Of a DNA stretch of 14,424 nt, positions 6,484 through 13,948 are shown in pieces. Location of the stretch: contig DHKA01000108.1 in the NCBI GenBank assembly GCA_002404605.1, forward strand, positions 1-14,424, given 5' to 3'. The DNA comes from Clostridiales bacterium UBA4706. Its GTDB lineage: Bacteria; Bacillota; Clostridia; Oscillospirales; Oscillospiraceae. Made by a program: the position numbers and the translations under genes. Numbering within the stretch: the first letter of the stretch is position 1; each line of letters opens with the position of its first letter. Below the pieces are notes generated by a model that made no database searches, was not told the origin of the DNA, and worked only from the letters and a program-made list of their open reading frames with translations.

Positions 6484-7560
6484 ATGAAACGCCCGATCCT
6501 CGGCATCACGATGGGCGATCCCTTCGGCAACGGCCCGGAGATCACGGTACGCTCGCTCGCGGACGAAACGGTCTATGACCGCTGCCGTCCCCTCGTCGTC
6601 GGCGACGCCGCCTCGATGGAGTACGCCGCGGCGGTGTATAACAAGCTGACCGGCGCTGCGATTCGCATCCATCCGGTGCAGAGCGTGCAGGAAGCGCAGT
6701 TTCTCCCCGGCGCGATCGACGTGCTGACCCTCGGCGTCGTAAAGGCGGAGGACATCCCCTGCACGGCGGACGAGCCGAAGCCCTTCGGTCTCGGCGCAAC
6801 GGCGCTCGGCGGCGAAGCGGCGTTCCGGTATGTGAAGCGCGTCATTGAGCTGGCGCTCGCCGGCGAGGTGGACGCGACCGTCACGAACGCTTTGAGCAAG
6901 GAAGCCATCAACATGGCGGGCCACCACTTTTCGGGCCACACCGAAATATACGCGCACTACACCAACACCGATAAATACACCATGATGCTCGCGCACGAGG
7001 ATCTCCGCGTCGTCCACGTCTCCACACACGTATCGCTGCGCGAGGCGTGCGACCGGGTGAAGAAGCCGCGCGTGCTCGAAGTTATCCGCATCGCGGACGC
7101 CGGATGCCGCGCGCTCGGCATCGAAAAGCCGCGCGTCGCCGTGGCGGGGCTCAACCCGCACTGCGGCGAGAACGGGCTCTTCGGTACCGAGGAGATCGAG
7201 GAGATCCAGCCCGCCATCGACGAGGCCATGGCGGAGGGTATCTGCATCCCGGACAAAAAGCCCACGCCGCCGGACACGGTGTTCTCCAAGGCCATCGGCG
7301 GCTGGTACGATATCGTGGTGTGCATGTACCACGACCAGGGCCACATCCCCCTGAAGGTTAAGGGCTTTGTGTACAACCGCGAGGAAAAGCACTGGGACGC
7401 GGTGGCGGGCGTGAACGTAACGCTCGGTCTGCCGATCATCCGCGCGAGCGTGGACCACGGCACGGGCTTCGGCCACGCCGGAAGCGGAAATGCCAACGCC
7501 CTCAGCCTCGTGAACGCAATGGACTACGCCATCCGCATGGCGAATGCCAAAGCGAAATAA
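6484..7560 (+). CDS. pdxA2: PdxA2-type 4-phospho-D-threonate/D-erythronate 3-dehydrogenase
   Basis: This 358-residue NAD-dependent oxidative decarboxylase of the PdxA family is expected to turn 4-phospho-tetronate into DHAP plus CO2, completing the step begun by the kinase. Seen in the sequence: GITMGDPFGNGPE at 7-19, substrate motif GHTE (151-154), metal-ligand histidines H182 (THVSL), H226 (NPHCGE) and H283 (YHDQGH), and the HGTGFGHAG stretch near 325-333. YHDQGHIPLK, where true PdxA usually has YHDQGLPVLK, and the DUF1537 kinase neighbour favour PdxA2 over pyridoxal-phosphate biosynthesis. The ribosome binding site is AAAGGAGG (6467-6474). The gene is GC-rich and lies between two AT-rich segments. 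Confidence 0.88.
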   Translation: MKRPILGITMGDPFGNGPEITVRSLADETVYDRCRPLVVGDAASMEYAAAVYNKLTGAAIRIHPVQSVQEAQFLPGAIDVLTLGVVKAEDIPCTADEPKPFGLGATALGGEAAFRYVKRVIELALAGEVDATVTNALSKEAINMAGHHFSGHTEIYAHYTNTDKYTMMLAHEDLRVVHVSTHVSLREACDRVKKPRVLEVIRIADAGCRALGIEKPRVAVAGLNPHCGENGLFGTEEIEEIQPAIDEAMAEGICIPDKKPTPPDTVFSKAIGGWYDIVVCMYHDQGHIPLKVKGFVYNREEKHWDAVAGVNVTLGLPIIRASVDHGTGFGHAGSGNANALSLVNAMDYAIRMANAKAK

Positions 7561-7569
7561 CGTAACCCA

Positions 7570-7584
7570 TCCGGCGGCGCCGGA
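7570..7584 (+). other. Small GC hairpin before the binding-protein gene
   Basis: TCCGGC (7570-7575), a three-base loop and GCCGGA (7579-7584) form a 6-bp stem in the 54-base gap between pdxA2 and the binding-protein gene. Such hairpins can stabilise the downstream mRNA, letting a binding protein be made in excess. The role here is inference. Confidence 0.35.
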
Positions 7585-7614
7585 GAATATAAACAAATGA
7601 AAGGAAAGAGAACT

Positions 7615-8700
7615 ATGAAAAAAACTTTAGCGCTGCTTCTTGCTCTCACAATGGTGCTTGCCCTTGCTGCGTGCGGAGGCACCCAGACCACTCCTGCCGC
7701 CGAGGCGACCGAAGCCCCTGCCTCGGAGACCCCGGCTGAGGTTCCTGAAGAATCAGCTGGATCACCTGTAAACCTGACTTTCGCGGCACAGGAGGTTGGT
7801 ACTGGACCCTATTCTTTGGCGGCTGCTTTGCAGGGTGTCATGCTGCGTTATTTACCTCAAGGATCCACGATTGACCTGACGACAAATTCCCCGGGCGGGG
7901 TTGGCGCACCGGTCTTAATTCAGAATCAGGAGTGCGATATCATTATCTCTAACGCCGGTCCGTCTCAGTGGAGCGCAGAGAAGAGCGCAGAGGAATACAG
8001 TTTTGGCGGATGTCCCAATATTGCAAGCCTTGGCGGTGGTTTAGGGCATACATTTACAAACATTATGTTTACTCAAAAGTTTGTAGAAAAAACGGGTTAC
8101 ACCACTTTGGAAGAGGTTATTGCAGACAAGTATCCTATTAAACTTATTACCAAGAAAAATGGGTCTCTGGGCGAATTGACTGCTGAACGAGTAATAGAAG
8201 CTTGCGGGATTAGTGTAGAGGAATTTCTCACGTTCGCATCTTGGGAAAAGACGGGAACTGACGCTATCAAGAGCGGAATTCAGGATGATTTATATGATGC
8301 GACCATTGACCATATTGATGCTGGCCAGGCAACTACTACAGAAATTTGCTTGACACACGATATGTATTTCGTTCAATTGACCGATGAAACCCTGGCAAAT
8401 ATGCAAAAAATGGGATATGCGCCTGTTGTTATGAAAGCCGGGACATGGAATGGCCAGGAAACAGACATCAACAGCATGGGGTCGCAGCAGAACGTTTTGG
8501 TTTCTCCTGAAATGGACGAGGACGTAGCCTATGCGCTTATCAAGGCCATGTGTGAAAATGTCGATGAATTGGCCACGTCTGTCGCGTCCTTGAAGTACTT
8601 TGATCCGCAGACGGCTGGACTAAAGGAACTCAACGGCGCCCCCTTGCACCCCGGTGCGATTCGTTACTATCAGGAGAATGGGTTGCCTTATGACGGCTAA
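7615..8700 (+). CDS. TAXI-type TRAP transporter substrate-binding lipoprotein
   Basis: This 361-residue extracytoplasmic lipoprotein captures an organic acid for the TRAP permease encoded two genes downstream. The start chosen is ATG 7615, preceded by GGAAAGAG, rather than the in-frame ATG at 7597 which lacks a site. The signal peptide has a lipobox LALAAC with C20 as the lipidated residue. A low-complexity Ala/Thr/Glu/Pro linker covers about 21-50. The mature domain begins near NLTFAAQEVGTGPY and ends in LHPGAIRYYQENGL, a hallmark of TAXI binding proteins. Base composition changes inside the gene: the signal peptide and linker (to about 7745) are GC-rich, the mature domain AT-rich. TAXI substrates are poorly known; some bind glutamate, 2-oxoglutarate or other acids. 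The ligand here cannot be read from sequence. Confidence 0.88.
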   Translation: MKKTLALLLALTMVLALAACGGTQTTPAAEATEAPASETPAEVPEESAGSPVNLTFAAQEVGTGPYSLAAALQGVMLRYLPQGSTIDLTTNSPGGVGAPVLIQNQECDIIISNAGPSQWSAEKSAEEYSFGGCPNIASLGGGLGHTFTNIMFTQKFVEKTGYTTLEEVIADKYPIKLITKKNGSLGELTAERVIEACGISVEEFLTFASWEKTGTDAIKSGIQDDLYDATIDHIDAGQATTTEICLTHDMYFVQLTDETLANMQKMGYAPVVMKAGTWNGQETDINSMGSQQNVLVSPEMDEDVAYALIKAMCENVDELATSVASLKYFDPQTAGLKELNGAPLHPGAIRYYQENGLPYDG

Positions 8701-8742
8701 GTGCAGTCTGTAAAATGAAGAAGGCAGGAAGGTAGGTCGTGC

Positions 8743-9495
8743 ATGTCTGGACTATTAAAAGAAGATGTTGCGATTGTTACCGGATCCTCCCGAGGAATTG
8801 GCCGAAGTATAGCACTGGCGTTTGCGGAACAAGGCGCAAATCTTGTAATTCATGGAACGCAGATTGAGGCGCTTGAAGAGGTTTGCGCGGAAATCCGAGC
8901 ATTGGGCAGTCGATGCGAATATGTTGCTGGCGACATAGGGGAATACGCTACGGCTGAACGGTTAGCAAGGACAGCAATGGAAACATACGGAAAAATAGAC
9001 GTGCTGGTAAACAATGCAGGCATTAACAGTCGACATTCCTTTCAAGAAATTACTCCGATGGAATGGGACAGAATGCTACAAATAAACCTGACAAGTGCGT
9101 TCTATACCTGTAAGTGTGTTGTGCCATTTATGATGCAAAGAAAGAGCGGAAAGATAATTAATATGTCCTCATCCGCGGGAAAAACCGCACATCCCAATGC
9201 ATCGGTTTGCTATGGCGTTTCAAAAGCGGGGATTAATTCGCTAACACAGAAGCTGGCATATGATTTGGCGCCCTACGGAATCCGTGTAAATGCAGTGTGT
9301 CCCGGCCCCATAGAAACAGATATGACAAAGCAGTGGTCCCCGGAATATCGGAAAGAAATATACAATACAATTCCAATCCATCGACTTGGGAAGAGTGAAG
9401 ATGTGGCCAACGTGGCAGTCTTTCTTGCTTCGGAAATGTCAGCATTTATCATTGGTGAATCAATCAACGTAAACGGCGGAAAATACATGAATTAG
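8743..9495 (+). CDS. Short-chain dehydrogenase/reductase (FabG-like)
   Basis: This 250-residue classical SDR is a NAD(P)-dependent oxidoreductase of hydroxyl/keto groups. The cofactor motif TGSSRGIG is at 13-20, NNAG at 90-93, and the catalytic set N115, S143/S144, Y157 and K161 (YGVSK) is complete. The C-terminal GESINVNGGKYMN end fits the FabG/glucose-dehydrogenase-like group. The cofactor choice (NAD or NADP) is unclear because the loop after the second strand reads HGTQ. It lies between the TRAP binding protein and permease, so it probably acts on the imported compound and not in fatty-acid synthesis (inference). AGGAAGG at 8726-8732 is its likely ribosome binding site. AT-rich like its neighbours. 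Confidence 0.85.
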   Translation: MSGLLKEDVAIVTGSSRGIGRSIALAFAEQGANLVIHGTQIEALEEVCAEIRALGSRCEYVAGDIGEYATAERLARTAMETYGKIDVLVNNAGINSRHSFQEITPMEWDRMLQINLTSAFYTCKCVVPFMMQRKSGKIINMSSSAGKTAHPNASVCYGVSKAGINSLTQKLAYDLAPYGIRVNAVCPGPIETDMTKQWSPEYRKEIYNTIPIHRLGKSEDVANVAVFLASEMSAFIIGESINVNGGKYMN

Positions 9496-9523
9496 CCCTA
9501 TAAACTAAGTGGGACTTGGAACG

Positions 9524-9556
9524 AAAGGCCGGGCAATAATTTTTGTTCGGCCTTTT
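9524..9556 (+). terminator. Intra-operon terminator-like hairpin
   Basis: An 8-bp stem (9524-9531 with 9548-9555) and 16-base loop, ending in TTTT, sits in the 81-base gap between the SDR and permease genes. It could partly end transcription so that binding protein and SDR are made at higher levels than the membrane permease, a usual need in TRAP systems. No separate permease promoter is evident. Confidence 0.5.
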
Positions 9557-9576
9557 GATTTGAGAGGAGGTAAACT

Positions 9577-11580
9577 GTGAAGAAAAAATTACGTATTCGC
9601 TCTGTAGCGGCGATAATTGTGACGATTGCATTTTATGCGTTCCAGATGTACATAGCGCTAATAAAGCAATTTCCGCCAATGCTTCAGGGACCGTTGCACC
9701 TGGTATTTGCACTTGCGCTAGTATACATTTACTTTCCTGCGGATTATAACTATCGAAAAAAGATACGTAAGGCAGCAGAAGCCAATAACCAGACGCCAGA
9801 TCCGCAGCTGATGAGCAAACGCAGCTGGATGAACTGGCTCGATTTGCCTGCATTCGCGGGCATTGTTTACATGTTTTGGTATATTCTGACCCAAAACACG
9901 CGGCTAACAGAATATGTCCTTGGAATTTCTCCGGTATACATTATTGATTATATCAGCATGATCGTTTGCATAGTCCTGCTCCTGCTGGCGGTCTATCGAA
10001 CGCTAGGCATAATGCTTACGGCGTTCATTGCGCTCTTTATTGTATATGCATGGATGGCACCATATTTGCCGGGAATTTTTTATACAAAGCCTAAAGCGAC
10101 AATCATCAAATTTTTGAATCAATTTACAGCTGGTATGGTAATGACGGAAAGTGGCATATTTGGCACGCCGCTGTATACCAGTGCCAGCACATTATTTTAT
10201 TTCATGGTTTTTGGGGCTTTCTTTTCCACTATCGGCGGTGGGCAGCTGCTAATTGATATAGGAATGAAAGTCTCCAATCGTTCGGCTGGAGGGCCTGCCA
10301 AAGCAGCGGTCATCTCTTCCGGACTCATGGGCATGATATCAGGATCTGCGGTAGCAAATGTGGCAACAACCGGCGTTATGACCATCCCGATGATGAAAAA
10401 AATAGGATACTCCCCGGAGGAAGCGGGTGCGGTCGAAGCAGTGGCATCTACCGGCGGGCAAATCATGCCGCCAATCATGGGTGTCGGCGCATTTATTATG
10501 GCAGAGATGTTGGGTATAAACTATATAAAGGTGGCGACGGCGGCAATCATCCCTGCAATAGCATACTATTTTGCGGTGTTTGTTCTTGTTGACCGTATAG
10601 CGGCAAAACGTTCCTCTGCTCTGGACAAGACGGTTGATGCGTCAATTCAGGTTGAACGAAAGATACTTCCCAGACTATATCTTCTCATCCCGGCAATCTT
10701 GCTGGTTATCTGGATTTTGCGTGGCTCGTCGTTGATGCGAGCCGGTATGGTCGGTATTTTTTCATGCATCGTCTGCAATTTTGTCAACTATTTCATTAAT
10801 AAGCAGGATTTTGCCGGTTTGAAGGAACTGGGAGACTGCTGCATTGATGGCGCAAAACAGTCTGCTGCCATTGCCATTCCTACTGCGGCGTGCGGCATTA
10901 TAATCAATGTCGTAACCGGACAGACGTCTCTTGCGACAAATCTTTCCAACCTGATAAGCGCTATGGGAACAAATCATTTGTTCTTCGCGTTGGTTATTGG
11001 CATGATTGGCTGCATGATTCTTGGTATGGCTTTGCCCACCGTTGCTGCATATCTGGTTGGTGTGATTTTGTTTGTCCCCTGCATTCGGCCTATTTTGCTG
11101 CAAAAGGGAATGGAGCTTTTCACGGCAAATTTGACGGCGAATATGTTTGTATTCTATTATGGCATCATGGCGCAGATTACGCCTCCTGTTTGTGTTGCAT
11201 CTTATACAGCCGCAGGAATTGCGGATGGAAATGCTATGCGCACAGGACTGAAAGGCTTCACGTTTGCCATAGTAGGTTTTCTGGTTCCTTTTGTTTTTGT
11301 GTATAATCCTGCAATCCTACTTCAAGGAACAATTGTCGAGATTATCTTGGGGACAGCACAGTTAGCGGCTGGAACTTATTTTCTTTCCGTTACTGTGGCG
11401 GGGTATTTTAAAGAAAAGCTCAGCATGATTGAAAGGATTATCCTTATGGGCGCCTCTTTGCTCCTGATTGCCCCAGAAGCCATTTCCTCAATTGTCGGGC
11501 TCATTCTTGGCTGTGGGCTTTTGACATGCAATTATCTGCGATACAAGAGGCATAATAAGGAGGATAAGGTAAATGCATGA
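9577..11580 (+). CDS. TAXI-type TRAP transporter fused permease (DctQM fusion)
   Basis: This 667-residue integral membrane protein fuses the small (4-TM) and large (12-TM) TRAP subunits, as is usual for TAXI systems, and drives ion-coupled uptake of the acid held by the binding lipoprotein. Many hydrophobic segments run through the whole length; a polar stretch near residues 60-82 separates the first pair from the next. The large-subunit signature is clear: MGMISGSAVANVATTG then IMPPIMGVGAFIMAE (about 247-310), and the second repeat GMALPTVAAYLVG with a later QITPPV (about 483-540). The start is GTG 9577 with AGGAGG six bases upstream. Its last four codons overlap the flavoprotein start (11573-11580). 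The gene is strongly AT-rich (32% GC in 10081-10140). Confidence 0.92.
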   Translation: MKKKLRIRSVAAIIVTIAFYAFQMYIALIKQFPPMLQGPLHLVFALALVYIYFPADYNYRKKIRKAAEANNQTPDPQLMSKRSWMNWLDLPAFAGIVYMFWYILTQNTRLTEYVLGISPVYIIDYISMIVCIVLLLLAVYRTLGIMLTAFIALFIVYAWMAPYLPGIFYTKPKATIIKFLNQFTAGMVMTESGIFGTPLYTSASTLFYFMVFGAFFSTIGGGQLLIDIGMKVSNRSAGGPAKAAVISSGLMGMISGSAVANVATTGVMTIPMMKKIGYSPEEAGAVEAVASTGGQIMPPIMGVGAFIMAEMLGINYIKVATAAIIPAIAYYFAVFVLVDRIAAKRSSALDKTVDASIQVERKILPRLYLLIPAILLVIWILRGSSLMRAGMVGIFSCIVCNFVNYFINKQDFAGLKELGDCCIDGAKQSAAIAIPTAACGIIINVVTGQTSLATNLSNLISAMGTNHLFFALVIGMIGCMILGMALPTVAAYLVGVILFVPCIRPILLQKGMELFTANLTANMFVFYYGIMAQITPPVCVASYTAAGIADGNAMRTGLKGFTFAIVGFLVPFVFVYNPAILLQGTIVEIILGTAQLAAGTYFLSVTVAGYFKEKLSMIERIILMGASLLLIAPEAISSIVGLILGCGLLTCNYLRYKRHNKEDKVNA

Positions 11581-13090
11581 GCGTCATAATGTAATAATTG
11601 CGGGGATGGGGCTGGCGGCTCTCACTACGGCAGCTCGCTTAACCGAGTTGGGGGTAAAAGACATTGCGTTATATGCTGATGGATTTGGCGGAACACCATA
11701 TATTGCTGCAATAAACTTTGTGCTCCCCGAAAATCCCTACGGAGACACCAAAGAACAGTATTATGAAGATATGATTCATGCCGGATACGAAATCGGGAAT
11801 CGAGATCTGGTCAGGGATATGACGCGGCGAGCTCACGATGCTTACGATCTGTTATGCCGGTGGGGGGTGAAGTTCGCCCACAACGAAGACGGAACCATTA
11901 AATTGCGGCACGTGTCGGGTCATACATATCCTCGTACGTTATGCCAGACAACAAGATTGATTGGTGAAGTAATGGTGGATGCGTTGCTTCCCAAATTGGA
12001 AAAAGCTGGGGTAAAAATTCACAAGAACTGTCAGGTTGTGGATTTGCTTGCTCGTGACGGGAAGATTGAAGGAGTCACCGTTAAAGAAGGCGACAAAGTG
12101 TGGCAAGCATATGCACCGGTTGTGGTTGCTGCATGGGGCGGCGTCGGAAATTTGCTTGGAAAATCGACCTATCCGGGAGATATTAAAGGAAATACCCTTG
12201 GCATGGCAAAAATGGCAGGCGCAGAAATGATTGACATGGAATTTTTGGAATTTGAGCCGCTGGTCATTCTTTCTCCTCCGGGCGCATTTGGAGAGCCCTC
12301 TCCTACGGCCATGCTGGGCGAAGGAGGACAGCTCAAAAATGCCGATGGCGAACGGTTTCTGCTTGCAGTTCGACCACAAGGCGAGGCGGGAGCGTCCAAA
12401 TCCCTCATTAACCGCGAAGCGTGGAAGCAAATCCAGGCGGGAAAAGGAGGCCCTCACGGAGGAGTTTATCTGGATCTTCGGCATATTGACAAAGACATAC
12501 TGAAATCATACCCCTGGTTTTATAACCGCTTGATGACCAGCGGATGTGATCCTAATAAGCAGATGCTTGAAATTGGCTCTATGGCTCATAGCTTTTCAGG
12601 AGGCATAAAAGTAAACCGTGATTATGAGTCAAATGTGAAAGGTCTGTTTGCAGTTGGCGAAGCCTGTGGCGGTGTGCATGGAGCCTGCCGCTGCGCGGGT
12701 AATGCAGGAAGTCAGGCGGCTATATCGGGAATGCTTTGCGCGGAAGGAATAGCTCATACAGCTGATTTTGACCGGAAAATACCAGAAGAACCCGTACGCT
12801 TCAAGGAAAATCAGGAGATTCGAAACGGCATTATGCCCCAACTGCAGAAAATTGGTGCAGAAGCCTTGGGCATTTATCGTAATGGGGCGGATCTTAATGC
12901 GGCGCTGTCTGCCGTGCAGGGAATTTATAACAATCCAGAAACGAGTTTAGATAGTTTCGCGAAACAAAGTGCAGAGGCGGTTCTTTTAATTCTGAACGCG
13001 GCGTTGCTGCGTAAGGAGAGCCGAGGTACGCATAATCGGCTCGACTATCCGGAAAAGAATGCCAGCTACGAAAAGTCATTCACGCTGTAA
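11573..13090 (+). CDS. FAD-dependent oxidoreductase, fumarate reductase/SDH flavoprotein-like
   Basis: This 505-residue flavoprotein has the fold of fumarate reductase, succinate dehydrogenase and aspartate oxidase flavoprotein subunits. It has an N-terminal dinucleotide motif (AGMGLAAL, 10-17), GHTYPRT (116-122), AHSFSGGIKV (338-347), GLFAVGEACGGVHGA (357-371) and RKESRGTH near the C-terminus. The histidine that binds FAD covalently in SDH/FRD is absent (TPYIAAINFV region, 41-50), so FAD should be non-covalent. The catalytic arginine of the family's RDVVSR stretch appears as K276 (ASKSLINR), so fumarate/succinate is doubtful as substrate. No iron-sulfur subunit is adjacent and no signal peptide is seen, so it is probably cytoplasmic. 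AAGGAGG at 11557-11563 supports ATG 11573; the 8-base overlap with the permease suggests coupled translation. Confidence 0.85.
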   Translation: MHERHNVIIAGMGLAALTTAARLTELGVKDIALYADGFGGTPYIAAINFVLPENPYGDTKEQYYEDMIHAGYEIGNRDLVRDMTRRAHDAYDLLCRWGVKFAHNEDGTIKLRHVSGHTYPRTLCQTTRLIGEVMVDALLPKLEKAGVKIHKNCQVVDLLARDGKIEGVTVKEGDKVWQAYAPVVVAAWGGVGNLLGKSTYPGDIKGNTLGMAKMAGAEMIDMEFLEFEPLVILSPPGAFGEPSPTAMLGEGGQLKNADGERFLLAVRPQGEAGASKSLINREAWKQIQAGKGGPHGGVYLDLRHIDKDILKSYPWFYNRLMTSGCDPNKQMLEIGSMAHSFSGGIKVNRDYESNVKGLFAVGEACGGVHGACRCAGNAGSQAAISGMLCAEGIAHTADFDRKIPEEPVRFKENQEIRNGIMPQLQKIGAEALGIYRNGADLNAALSAVQGIYNNPETSLDSFAKQSAEAVLLILNAALLRKESRGTHNRLDYPEKNASYEKSFTL

Positions 13091-13218
13091 TTGCAGACTT
13101 TGCATAAATGACGCAAGGTTTTTGGCACAAAGGCATTAAAAGACAAGGGTGTGCTTCTGAGAAGGATGAAATTTAGAGCATGAAAAGACACTCGCCTTAT
13201 TAAGTTGGAGGCAAGACC

Positions 13219-13566
13219 ATGAAAAATACATTCACTCTCGCGCACGTCGGCATCAACACCGAAAACGCCGAAGAAGCGCTCGCGCTCGCGGAGCTTTTGG
13301 CCGGCATGTTCAATCTCACGCCGCGCCACGGGCAGAAGTCCGAGTTCGCCGGGTCGTATTTCGAGTGCATGAAAGCGCCGTTCCACGGCAAAAACGGTCA
13401 CATCGCCATGCAGACACCGGATCTGGAAAGCGCCGTTGCCGAGCTCAAGGAAAAGGGCTTTTCCTTCCGCGAGGAGACCGCGGCGCACGACGACGCCGGG
13501 AAGCTCAAAAACATCTATCTCGCCGGGGAATACGGCGGCTTCGCCATCCACATCCTCCGGGGATAA
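13219..13566 (+). CDS. Small VOC-family (glyoxalase/bleomycin resistance fold) protein
   Basis: This 115-residue protein has the vicinal-oxygen-chelate fold layout. Candidate metal ligands are H9 (LAHVGI), E49 (YFECMK), H61 (NGHIAM) and H111 (FAIHILRG), spaced as in metal-binding VOC enzymes. The length suits a single-domain subunit of a dimer. Similar small VOC proteins occur beside 2-keto-acid aldolase genes in Clostridia, which would fit a carbohydrate-acid locus, but no reaction can be assigned. Start ATG 13219 has GGAGG about 8 bases upstream. It is GC-rich again, marking the end of the AT-rich block, and is followed closely by a terminator. Whether it shares the operon transcript is unclear because 128 bases separate it from the flavoprotein gene. 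Confidence 0.8.
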   Translation: MKNTFTLAHVGINTENAEEALALAELLAGMFNLTPRHGQKSEFAGSYFECMKAPFHGKNGHIAMQTPDLESAVAELKEKGFSFREETAAHDDAGKLKNIYLAGEYGGFAIHILRG

Positions 13567-13580
13567 ATGCCATAGGGAAC

Positions 13581-13611
13581 GCAAAAGCAGCCCGGCAAGG
13601 GCTGCTTTTGC
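13581..13611 (+). terminator. Intrinsic terminator after the VOC gene
   Basis: A perfect 13-bp stem (13581-13593 with 13599-13611) with a five-base loop follows the VOC stop by 15 bases. The descending arm contains TTTT and the opposite strand also carries TTTT, so it may stop both this operon and the convergent toxin-antitoxin transcript. Confidence 0.85.
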
Positions 13612-13642
13612 ATTACAAGATAAAACAGGCAATCCAAGGTAG

Positions 13643-13948
13643 TCAGAATTGACTGGGAGAATAGCGCACGGTGACAACGATAACGGCTTTATGCGCCTCG
13701 TCAACGCGGAAAATTACGGTGTAGTTTTTGACGAATAGCTGCCGATAGCCTTTGCCCGCATAGGCACCGATTTTGCGCTCGGCGCAGCGGTACGGCATGG
13801 ATTCCAGCGACAAAATCTCCTGTTCAAGCGTATCGATGAGTTTTTCCGCCGTTCCCGGCTCTAACAGCGTTTTTGCGATGTAGGCATAGATATCGTCCAA
13901 ATCGCGCATGGCGCGGCTCATCAGCTTCGCGCTGTATTTGTTATCCAA
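13643..13948 (-). CDS. RelE/ParE-family toxin of a type II toxin-antitoxin pair
   Basis: I call this a 101-residue toxin starting at TTG (complement of 13946-13948), not the longer frame from 14011, because GGAGG lies just upstream of the TTG and the extra N-terminal residues are unlike the family. The TTG start overlaps the antitoxin stop by eight bases. The DLDDIYAYIA helix near 16-25, the central YRQLFVKNYTVIFRVD beta stretch (68-83) and the R-Y end (VRYSPSQF) fit RelE/ParE. Family members either cleave mRNA at the ribosome (RelE-like) or poison gyrase (ParE-like); the sequence resembles ParE slightly more, but I cannot decide. It is the distal gene of the pair. Confidence 0.82.
   Translation of the reverse strand: MDNKYSAKLMSRAMRDLDDIYAYIAKTLLEPGTAEKLIDTLEQEILSLESMPYRCAERKIGAYAGKGYRQLFVKNYTVIFRVDEAHKAVIVVTVRYSPSQF

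Larger units (their letters stand above)
7745..13200. other. AT-rich block of likely foreign origin
   Basis: From inside the binding-protein linker to the gap before the VOC gene, composition and codon choice differ sharply from the GC-rich flanks (hand count 32% GC at 10081-10140; 60% at 13261-13320; 65% at 6541-6600). Codons such as aaa, att, gaa and tta dominate here. The lyase gene 5553-6461 is a second, smaller segment of the same kind. No transposase, integrase or flanking repeat is visible, so homologous replacement is a more likely mechanism than a mobile element. Boundaries are approximate (within about 100 bases). Confidence 0.6.

Noticed and set aside
6484..7560. Housekeeping pdxA for vitamin B6 synthesis
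   Set aside because: The YHDQGHIPLK variant and the DUF1537 kinase neighbour point to PdxA2; no other B6 gene is nearby.
6331..7596. 421-codon minus-strand frame opposite pdxA2
   Set aside because: Antisense shadow over the GC-rich pdxA2. Such long shadows do not occur over the AT-rich genes, as expected from composition.
7597..7614. Alternative upstream ATG for the binding protein
   Set aside because: It lacks a ribosome binding site and would put six extra charged residues before a standard MKKTLALLL lipoprotein signal; ATG 7615 has GGAAAGAG before it.
5553..13200. Mobile element (integrative element or transposon) carrying the AT-rich genes
   Set aside because: No transposase, integrase, attachment site or flanking repeats were seen, and GC-rich pdxA2 lies between the two AT-rich segments.
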